A stretch of DNA of 47,067 bases from a virus: IMG/VR virus record IMGVR_UViG_3300020056_000045, positions 1 through 47,067 of that record. One strand, given 5' to 3'. Positions 36,101-42,669 of the stretch are shown here, piece after piece. The notes under the pieces are model-generated. The model was given only the letters and a program-made list of their open reading frames with translations. It was not told the DNA's origin and did no database searches. Numbering within the stretch: position 1 is the stretch's first letter; each line of letters starts with the position of its first letter. Both the position numbers and the translations under genes were made by a program.

Positions 36101-37619
36101 TCAAGGACCTCAAGGTACAGACGGTGTCGGCGGGGTTGGTGTTCAAGGTCTTCAGGGTGTCCAAGGTTTAACGGGTAATACTGGTGTACAAGGTATACAA
36201 GGTATTGACGGCGGCGGCATTGCCGGTGCACAAGGTACACAGGGTTTGCAAGGTCTTATTGGTAATGACGGGCCTCAAGGTACTATCGGTATACAAGGTG
36301 TACAAGGTATTACAGGTTCTTCATCAGCTCAAGGTCCACAGGGTCCTCAAGGTGAAAGAGGCTTCCAAGGTTCCACTGGAACTGGTTCGCAAGGTACACA
36401 AGGTTTACAAGGTATTGAAGGTGGCGTAGGAGCTGGTGTTCAAGGTCCCCAAGGTACAACTGGTGCGCAAGGCCCAGGCGGTAATGACGGCGATCCTGGT
36501 ACAGACGGTCTTCAAGGTCCCCAAGGTACACAAGGTATTCAGGGTATTAATGGTGGCACAGGAACAGCTGCTCAGGGTGTTCAGGGTATTCAGGGTATTA
36601 TTGGTACCCAAGGTGCTATTGGTACTGCAGGAGTTGGATCTCAAGGTACTCAGGGTACTAAAGGTGACCAAGGTGTTCAAGGTTTCTCTGGAAATGCAAC
36701 TCCTGGTGCCCAAGGTCTACAAGGTATTCAAGGGGATCAAGGTACACAAGGTTTCCAAGGTTCTAATGGTACAAGTGTAGGCGGTTTCCAAGGTGTCCAA
36801 GGTGTTCAAGGTGATGATGGCGCTACAGGTCCACAGGGTACTACGGGTTCTCAAGGTGCTGACGGTGTCGGAACATCTATTGACATTTCTGACATTTATG
36901 CTAGTTCCCTACAAACAACGAATATGTTCATTCCGTTTGTCAGTGGTGGTACAGGAACTAAAACGGTTTATACAACGGCTTCACCCAACCCAGGCGGAGA
37001 AAGTAATTTCTATTACAACCCAGATGCAGATACATTATATCTTGAAAACTTATCACTTGGCGGTGACCTAACAGTAACTGGTTTGATTAACAGCACAACG
37101 GGTGACTTCCTACAAGCAGACGCGGCAGATGTTAAAACTGTTGGTGACTTAACGTTTGATGATGATGTTGCTATTAATTTCGGTACTGGTTCTGATGTTT
37201 CTATTAAATATGAAAATGCAAATAGTAATATGCATTTAAATGCAGCAGCAGGAATGAACTACTTCTATTGGAAAGCAAACGGTACTAACACATTCACATT
37301 TAGATTTGATACTGGTGACTTAACAATTACTGGCGATCTTGATGCAGCATCAGATGAAAGACTTAAAACCAATATTGAAACAATTGACAGTGCATTAAAT
37401 AAAGTTTTATCGATGCGCGGAGTATATTTCGAGAAAAAAGATAATCTAGGTTCGAGAAAAGTTGGTGTTATTGCTCAAGAAGTTGAGTCTGTTGTTCCTG
37501 AGTTAGTTAAAACAGACGAAGACGGAATGAAATCAGTTTCATATGCAAACATTAGCGGTTTATTAATTGAAGCAATTAAAGAACTTAAGGAAGAAATTGA
37601 CGAAATCAAAGGATCTTAA
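33096..37619 (+). CDS. Collagen-like long tail fibre with S74 chaperone tail
   Basis: This 1507-residue protein starts inside the previous gene. Residues 1-60 are a fibre-start module (TVTFGIGIPQNVNNL, AIVYTDDGKIKYSDGTAW). Collagen-like G-x-Q-G triplets fill about 131-236, 375-549, 688-784 and 906-1257, mostly G-I-Q-G, G-V-Q-G and G-T-Q-G. Three related globular domains (about 237-374, 550-687, 785-905) separate these blocks. Residues 1258-1419 form a beta-rich tip (FYYNPDADTLYLENLSLGGD, NFGTGSDVSIKYE). Residues 1420-1507 are a Peptidase S74 chaperone: AS1419-D1420ERLKTN, VGVIAQEVESVVPELV, YANISGLLIEAIKEL, with expected self-cleavage between S1419 and D1420. Gln takes the place of the prolines typical of animal collagen, as in other phage collagens. 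A strong terminator follows. Confidence 0.9.
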   Translation: MSSRFSSFRGRTVTFGIGIPQNVNNLDPVAFEGAIVYTDDGKIKYSDGTAWQELDGGAANNTVQGVQGIQGIQGLQGDYGPGFTIIGSSSVAANNAYLDTNFPTAVTGDTVIDQSDDTLWVFDGTDWINIGSFRGVQGFQGVQGDQGVQGTIGEEGIQGSRGYRGIQGLQGFQGAQGIQGPIGIQGVQGLQGPQGIQGDQGTQGVQGIQGIQGLQGITGNTGIQGATGIQGLQGFHGDDSGNILEFTLNDGITWADPGAGGIRFNAAAANTDTFNSVTRIFWDDVDAYGVDVTGLYDAVTAASSTNKAYVKITKRGAPGKYVIFSVQDMVDSGGANTYYESQVTYVSGTAIKYDFVEANSSVTINHELMVDMDISGDRGFQGVQGITGIQGQRGIQGNTGIQGIQGISNQGVQGIQGQRGIQGNTGIQGVQGIQGPQAAQGIQGITGFQGTQGFQGLQGDQGTQGIQGDQGTQGIQGDQGTQGVQGITGIQGGTGLQGNTGAQGVQGIQGQRGLQGNTGLQGIQGPQSVQGIQGFTGIQGAQGLQGEKGIYGGLSFEWNFTANTAGAPGTSKFHFDNANPALATTIFIDDIPDDQYTSEVDELFDYLAAIPTSNGSEKGHIKIQLAESSNGPGGHHWVIYSFEDFQWDSGSKNWGYFDVTYIDGNVTNWQTEAAGPHGNKTVITFIPTGPRGIQGQRGIQGNTGIQGLQGIANQGVQGITGLQGFTGIQGNTGPQGVQGWQGTTGIQGSTGLQGNTGAQGVQGITGSAGAQGTQGIQGVQGQKGGFGGATFDYTFDNTTSAGDPGVGKLRLNNSSVSSATLMFIDDRDDNFNDIQSYLRTIDDSTSDIKGHFKIIDAADVQNFAIFTVDGLTEASGYFAVDCTHVNSSVSAFANNLDIRITFARTGDQGDTGPQGAQGTTGFQGADGLQGADGSGAQGVQGIQGITGSQGASGTNGTNGVQGSQGTQGHQGIQGITGDTGSDGAQGTQGVQGITGSAASQGIQGPQGTDGVGGVGVQGLQGVQGLTGNTGVQGIQGIDGGGIAGAQGTQGLQGLIGNDGPQGTIGIQGVQGITGSSSAQGPQGPQGERGFQGSTGTGSQGTQGLQGIEGGVGAGVQGPQGTTGAQGPGGNDGDPGTDGLQGPQGTQGIQGINGGTGTAAQGVQGIQGIIGTQGAIGTAGVGSQGTQGTKGDQGVQGFSGNATPGAQGLQGIQGDQGTQGFQGSNGTSVGGFQGVQGVQGDDGATGPQGTTGSQGADGVGTSIDISDIYASSLQTTNMFIPFVSGGTGTKTVYTTASPNPGGESNFYYNPDADTLYLENLSLGGDLTVTGLINSTTGDFLQADAADVKTVGDLTFDDDVAINFGTGSDVSIKYENANSNMHLNAAAGMNYFYWKANGTNTFTFRFDTGDLTITGDLDAASDERLKTNIETIDSALNKVLSMRGVYFEKKDNLGSRKVGVIAQEVESVVPELVKTDEDGMKSVSYANISGLLIEAIKELKEEIDEIKGS
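33286..36867 (+). repeat. DNA and protein repeats coding for collagen-like triplets (four blocks)
   Basis: Main blocks lie near 33487-33804, 34219-34743, 35157-35448 and 35812-36867, with a short one near 33286-33345. The DNA is built of variants of CAAGGTATTCAAGGT, differing mostly at third codon positions. Such tracts are prone to length change by recombination or slippage. Confidence 0.85.
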
Positions 37620-37645
37620 TTGATTAGTTAAATTTAATAACGATC

Positions 37646-37668
37646 AGGGAGCTGCGGCTCCCTTTTCT
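37646..37668 (+). terminator. Strong intrinsic terminator after the collagen-like fibre gene
   Basis: The stem AGGGAGC / GCTCCCT (seven base pairs) encloses the loop TGCG and is followed by TTTTCTATTTC. It lies 27 bases after the stop codon and 20 bases before a late promoter, so it ends the upstream unit just where the next begins. Confidence 0.85.
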
Positions 37669-37687
37669 ATTTCTTTACCATCTTTTT

Positions 37688-37695
37688 TATAAATA
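37688..37695 (+). promoter_or_regulatory. T4-type late promoter (TATAAATA) after the terminator
   Basis: This is an exact TATAAATA. The expected start point is near 37701 with a leader of about 23 bases before ATG 37724; a GAGAATGAGAA stretch precedes the start codon. It drives the 109- and 1525-residue protein genes and perhaps the 867-residue fibre. Confidence 0.78.
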
Positions 37696-37723
37696 AACTA
37701 AATATCACAAAAGAGAATGAGAA

Positions 37724-38053
37724 ATGTCTTCAAGAGCAAATATTTACATAGACCAAGGTACTTCTTTCCAGTTAACACTAGAGTTATTTGACGCGGATGA
37801 TGACGAATTGAACGTGGAATATATGACGTTCTATAGCGGCATTAGAAAATTCTATTCTGAAACAAATTTAGCTTCTTTTAATCACACCCAAGCAAATAAC
37901 GATCTTATCTTGGAATTAACTGCAAACACAACTGCCACGTTTACTCCTGGCAAATATGAATATGATGTATTGATGAAGAAACAAAGTGGGGAGATCTCAA
38001 AAGTAGTTGAAGGATTGGCGTTCGTCGTCTCAACTATCTCGGAGGCATCATGA
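37724..38053 (+). CDS. Small virion structural protein, conserved in marine T4-like phages
   Basis: This 109-residue protein is the first gene after the terminator/promoter junction. It reads as a single small beta-sandwich: SSRANIYIDQGTSFQLTLEL at the start, then ATFTPGKYEYDVLMKKQSGE and VVEGLAFVVSTI at the end. I recognise this type (R-A-N-I-Y-I-D-Q-G start; G-K/R-Y-x-Y-D-V; V-V-E-G) from structural regions of cyanophages and related phages, where its exact role is not known to me. There is no catalytic motif. Its stop codon overlaps the next ATG by four bases (ATGA), so it is probably made together with the 1525-residue fibre and may attach it or help it assemble. Confidence 0.78.
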   Translation: MSSRANIYIDQGTSFQLTLELFDADDDELNVEYMTFYSGIRKFYSETNLASFNHTQANNDLILELTANTTATFTPGKYEYDVLMKKQSGEISKVVEGLAFVVSTISEAS

Positions 38054-41000
38054 GCATTAAGGTAAAAGTCGGCGGATCTAGATCTATCCGCGCGGTACCA
38101 AAGCAAGGTACCAACAGATCATTAGTTGCATTAGGCGAAAAGAAACCTTTAATTACTCCAGATTCAGTTGTTCTGGGAATTGATACTCTTGGCGCATATG
38201 TAGCAACGGCAAATGCTGGAGCTGGAATTGTAATTACTCCAGATACTCATACCGAAACAGCAAAAATTTTAATTCGTCACGCTAATACTTCTAATGAATT
38301 ACCAAGCACAAATAACAATAGCTTAGAATATATTAGAAATATTAATATTGATAACTTCGGTCATATTGTCGGATTTTCAAATCAAAGCTACAATACTGAT
38401 TATTTTACTTCTGCAAATTCTATTGTTAATATTATAGACGCGGAAGCAGACGGTGCTACAAAAGGTATAGCAACGTTTAATTCAACTAATTTTAATTCAC
38501 TAAATGGCGTCATTTCTTCGGCAGATATGACGTTTGGTAATACAGCTTTAACATTAGGTGAATCAACTAACGCCATTGAAGGACTTACATCTTTAGGCGT
38601 TGGAGAGTTAACTTTTGTACAAGGTAGAATTATTGGTACGGATGACATTCTAATTTCTCCAACTACGGGTGGTGTTGTAGATGTTGACGGACACAGAGTT
38701 GTAAATATTTCTAATCCGATAGACAATCAAGACGCTGTTACATTGTCTTGGCTTGACCAAGAATTAGATGCATTAACAATTAGTTTGAGAGTTATTGCTG
38801 ATCCAACAGATCCTACAGATGCTACTAACAAAAGATATGTTGATAACGTATTACAAGGTTTAAGAGTTAGACCTTCTATGCTTGCAGCTACAACTGCTGA
38901 TTTAGGCGGAACCTATGCTGCAGGTAATACAACAATTAATTCAACCATTACTTTACCAGCCGCATTAACTATTACGATTGACGATGTAACAAACTGGGAT
39001 ATTGGATCTCGTCTATTAGTTAAAGATCAAACGAACCCAGAAGAAAATGGCGCTTATGAAGTTACTCAGCTCGGAGATGCCTCAACAGACTGGATTTTCA
39101 CAAGAACCGATTTTAGTAACGAAAGTAGTGAGATCCCAGGATCGTTCCACTTTATTACTGATGGTACAACATATCGTGGTACTGGTTGGGTTGCTATAGT
39201 TGACGATGCTGAAACATTCCAAATTACTGTCGATGATATTAATTATACCCAGTTCCAAGGTGAGGGTACATTTACCGCTGGCGTAGGTTTAACACTTAAT
39301 GGAACACAGTTTAATGTAAATGAATCTCAAATTCTTGAGACCATTAATACTGCTAACAATAATTTAAATATTATTGGTACGGGTGCTCTTAAAATTCCAG
39401 TTGGAACAACTGCTAACAGACCAATCTCTGTTCAAGGTCAGATTAGATACAATACAACAGACGGACAGTTTGAAGGCTATGATGGAACCGCGTGGTCTGG
39501 ATTAGGCGGTGTTATTGATGTCGATCAAGATACAAAAATTACGGCTGAAAATTCACCAGGTTCTGATAATGACCAGTTAAGATTCTATACTGCGGGGACA
39601 GAAAGACTAACTGTCGATGCTCAATCAATCGTAGCTAATGTTGATTTAATTATTGATACAACCGGAGCCCTAACAATACCAAATGGCTCAACTGGAGATC
39701 GTCCTACTGCAGAGCAAGGGATGATTCGTTTTAATACATCTGATGGGCAATTTGAAGGTTATGACGGTACTGCTTGGGCAGGCCTTGGTGGTGTTATTGA
39801 CGTAGACCAAGACACAAAAATAACTGCAGAAAACAGTCCTGGATCTGATAACGACCAATTAAAATTCTTTACAGGTGGCACTTTAGCTGCTATGATAAGC
39901 GCAGCAAATACCGCTTACTTCTATGATGATGTTAATGTAACTGGAGATTTAACAGCTAACAACGCAGCATTCTCTGGAAATGTTACAATTGGTGGTAATA
40001 TTACAATTGGTGACCAAACAACAGATTCTATTACTGTTGTTGCAGACTTTGACTCAAACCTAGTTGCTAATAGCCATAACTCTTTTGACTTAGGTAAATC
40101 AGGAGTTGATTGGAGAACACTTTACGTCCAAAACATTCAAGGTCAAGGCGAAGTAGTTACGTTCAATATGAACGGTGCAATTACAATTCCAGTTGGGACT
40201 ACAGCACAAAGACCAAGTGGAAATACTGCTGCCGAAGGAATGATTCGTTATAATACAACAGACTCAAGATTTGAGTCTTATGATGGATCATTGTGGGGTG
40301 GATTAGCCGGATCGGTTATTGACGTTAATCGTGATACTTATATCATTGCGGAAGAAACTGCAGGCGCAAATAACGACGAACTTTGGTTCTACACCGCGAA
40401 CACTGAAGCATTTATAGTTTCAAATACCCAGGTTCTAACTACAAGATCGGGTGATTTAAAACTAGATGCTGCATCGGGTGAGATTGATATTGGTGGATCT
40501 TCAGTTAAAAATGGCGGTAACCTTTTAAGAATTAAAGAAACAGTATTTACCGGAGCTGGTAGAGCTATTAATTTATTTAATGAACCTACTATTACTCTCG
40601 GTCGCGGTTTAGAAGAAATTAATTATGATGCTGCTAATAACGAAATAGAATTTAGATTAACAGGGTTCCCTTCTACATTACAACCTGGTACATATGGTAA
40701 TGATGGATATACACCAAGAATTATCGTTGACGATACTGGTCGTATTACATTTGCTACAGACATTCCTGTTGAACTTCAAGCTAACGCGATTCCTGACTTT
40801 ACAGAAACGTCTCGTGATATTATTGCACTTATGTTCGTTGGCGGGAACCATTCAGGTATTACGGTTACAAACGACGATGCTAATAACGTTATTAATCTTG
40901 CTATTGCTGATTACAATTTAGATATTACAGGTGCAGTTACTGGCTCCGTTAATATAACAGGTGTTAATACTTCTATTACGACAATTGCAGATGGATTTGA

Positions 41001-42627
41001 TTACCTTAGAACAGTTACTGCCGGGAACGGCATAGATATTACCCATACACTAGGTGCAAATACTACTGCTACAATTACTCACGGTAATACATCGGACCAC
41101 CCGTCAATTAATAACTCAGGTGGATTTGTAATTCAAGATCTAACATTAGATGAGTTTGGTCACATTACGACATCCAACTCAATTGATATGGATTTAAGAT
41201 ATTTAGAACTTGCGGGCGGCGGCGATGTTATAGGTAACATCAGTTCTAATTCTTATATGTATGCTCGAAGATTTATTGATTACGATGATAATGTATACTA
41301 TCTAGATCCGAACGGTACGTCGAGAATTAACTTACTTGAAATTGGCTATAATCAAGCAACATCACAGCTTTCAATGGGTGGTAGCCTAGGTACAGCATAC
41401 CTTTGGACAAACGGTAGAAACGTTGGCTTCCTAGATAGTGTTTTTGCTTATGCTGCATACGCGGATATCCAAACGGGTGATTGGATCGTTCCAAATGGTG
41501 ATGTTAAAGCTGAAAGATTTATTGATGCAGACGCTACGACATATTTCTTGCATCCTGGTGGAACCGACTCACTTATTAAACATCTTGAGATTGAGACAAA
41601 TCTCGATGTTGGAACAGCACTCGACGTTGGAACAGATTTAACTGTTGGGGCATCAGGAGATATTGGAACAACTTTATCAGTTGGAACTTCTATTGATGTT
41701 GGCTTCTTAACAATTTCTGGAAGTACTATTGCATCAACCGGTAGTCTAACATTAGCAGCCAGTGGCAATATTGGTGCAAACGGCCAAAAAATTATAGACG
41801 TTGCGGATCCTACAGCAGCACAAGATGCAGCCACGAAAGCTTATGTTGATGCTGTAGCTCAAGGACTCAAAATTGTTCCTTCAGCATTAGTCGCTACAAC
41901 ACAAGATTTAGGAGCAACATACAATCACTCTGCTGGAACTCTTACCGCAAATACAGCAGGTGTATTGACTATTGACGGTGTTCAACCAGATGTAGGAGAT
42001 AGAATACTTGTTAAAGATCAAACAAATGCCGAAGAAAATGGCTCATATGAAGTCACAGATAAAGGTAATTTCTTTAACTCTTTTGTTCTTACTAGAGGAA
42101 GCTATTTTAATGAGTCAGCGGAAATTCCTGGTTCATTCCAATTTGTAACAGATGGTACTACAAATAATGGAACTGGTTGGGTTGCTCAGGTAACCGATGC
42201 TGAGACTTTTGCTTTAGGTACTGATGACGTTAATTGGTATCAATTCTCTGGTGCAGGTACATATTCAGGCGGAGATGGTTTAACTTTAACAGGTACTGAA
42301 TTCTCTGTAAATGTTGATGACTCAACTATAGAAATAAATACAGATATTCTTAGAGTCAAGGATGCTGGAGTTACAAATGCTAAACTCGCTAATCCAAACT
42401 TTACGATTTCTGGAGAAGCCGGAGCCAATACGAGTATTGCTCTAGGTGAAACATTGATATTTGAAGCAGGCGAAGGTGTAAATACATCAATCTCTGCTGG
42501 AAAAGTTACTATCGCAAGTGAATTAGCAACAGATACTAATATTGGTGCTGCTGCATTTAGTAATACTAACTTTGATGTTACTGCAGGAACTGTTACAGTA
42601 ACTGATATTGATGGTGGATCATTTTAA
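38050..42627 (+). CDS. Long modular tail fibre (1525 residues) with a duplicated module
   Basis: The start MSIKVKVGGSRSIRAVPK and SLVALGEKKPLITPDSVVLG is a fibre-attachment N-terminus. A module of about 155 residues occurs twice, at about 263-422 and 1265-1421. It runs from YVDNVLQGLRV / YVDAVAQGLKI through LLVKDQTNPEENGAYEV / ILVKDQTNAEENGSYEV to EIPGSF, GTGWVA and GLTL-G-T-F-V. Between them lie shorter repeats (GTAWSGLGGVIDVDQDTKIT and copies near 39790 and 40315), a D-E-F-G-H-I turn near 41147, and FIDYDDNVYYLDPNGTS-type shaft motifs. The tail is beta-rich and ends with no S74 chaperone or other recognised trimerisation domain. It is probably a receptor-contact or shaft fibre. A 42-base gap with a palindrome follows. 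Confidence 0.8.
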   Translation: MSIKVKVGGSRSIRAVPKQGTNRSLVALGEKKPLITPDSVVLGIDTLGAYVATANAGAGIVITPDTHTETAKILIRHANTSNELPSTNNNSLEYIRNINIDNFGHIVGFSNQSYNTDYFTSANSIVNIIDAEADGATKGIATFNSTNFNSLNGVISSADMTFGNTALTLGESTNAIEGLTSLGVGELTFVQGRIIGTDDILISPTTGGVVDVDGHRVVNISNPIDNQDAVTLSWLDQELDALTISLRVIADPTDPTDATNKRYVDNVLQGLRVRPSMLAATTADLGGTYAAGNTTINSTITLPAALTITIDDVTNWDIGSRLLVKDQTNPEENGAYEVTQLGDASTDWIFTRTDFSNESSEIPGSFHFITDGTTYRGTGWVAIVDDAETFQITVDDINYTQFQGEGTFTAGVGLTLNGTQFNVNESQILETINTANNNLNIIGTGALKIPVGTTANRPISVQGQIRYNTTDGQFEGYDGTAWSGLGGVIDVDQDTKITAENSPGSDNDQLRFYTAGTERLTVDAQSIVANVDLIIDTTGALTIPNGSTGDRPTAEQGMIRFNTSDGQFEGYDGTAWAGLGGVIDVDQDTKITAENSPGSDNDQLKFFTGGTLAAMISAANTAYFYDDVNVTGDLTANNAAFSGNVTIGGNITIGDQTTDSITVVADFDSNLVANSHNSFDLGKSGVDWRTLYVQNIQGQGEVVTFNMNGAITIPVGTTAQRPSGNTAAEGMIRYNTTDSRFESYDGSLWGGLAGSVIDVNRDTYIIAEETAGANNDELWFYTANTEAFIVSNTQVLTTRSGDLKLDAASGEIDIGGSSVKNGGNLLRIKETVFTGAGRAINLFNEPTITLGRGLEEINYDAANNEIEFRLTGFPSTLQPGTYGNDGYTPRIIVDDTGRITFATDIPVELQANAIPDFTETSRDIIALMFVGGNHSGITVTNDDANNVINLAIADYNLDITGAVTGSVNITGVNTSITTIADGFDYLRTVTAGNGIDITHTLGANTTATITHGNTSDHPSINNSGGFVIQDLTLDEFGHITTSNSIDMDLRYLELAGGGDVIGNISSNSYMYARRFIDYDDNVYYLDPNGTSRINLLEIGYNQATSQLSMGGSLGTAYLWTNGRNVGFLDSVFAYAAYADIQTGDWIVPNGDVKAERFIDADATTYFLHPGGTDSLIKHLEIETNLDVGTALDVGTDLTVGASGDIGTTLSVGTSIDVGFLTISGSTIASTGSLTLAASGNIGANGQKIIDVADPTAAQDAATKAYVDAVAQGLKIVPSALVATTQDLGATYNHSAGTLTANTAGVLTIDGVQPDVGDRILVKDQTNAEENGSYEVTDKGNFFNSFVLTRGSYFNESAEIPGSFQFVTDGTTNNGTGWVAQVTDAETFALGTDDVNWYQFSGAGTYSGGDGLTLTGTEFSVNVDDSTIEINTDILRVKDAGVTNAKLANPNFTISGEAGANTSIALGETLIFEAGEGVNTSISAGKVTIASELATDTNIGAAAFSNTNFDVTAGTVTVTDIDGGSF

Positions 42628-42634
42628 TTTTTAT

Positions 42635-42648
42635 TAGCTATATAGCTA
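42635..42648 (+). other. Perfect 14-base palindrome between two fibre genes
   Basis: TAGCTATATAGCTA reads the same on both strands. It could form a small hairpin in RNA but is AT-rich and lacks a following T-run, so it is a weak candidate terminator at best. The rest of the 42-base gap holds the AGGGG ribosome site (42657-42661) of the next gene. Confidence 0.35.
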
Positions 42649-42669
42649 TTATAACATAGGGGCATACAT

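Noticed and set aside
35800-36780. Long + strand frames rich in K and V inside the collagen-coding region
   Set aside because: They are a reading of GGTNNNCAAGGT repeats in the wrong frame (KVxKV patterns) without starts supported by ribosome sites.
33286-36867. Dense short direct repeats that could be taken for a CRISPR or other repeat array
   Set aside because: The repeats are in-frame codons for G-x-Q-G triplets with no regular spacers and third-position variation, so they are part of a collagen-like coding sequence.
42650-42657. TATAACAT as a possible late promoter for the 867-residue fibre
   Set aside because: Only five of eight positions match, and a start six bases downstream would put the AGGGG ribosome site outside the RNA.
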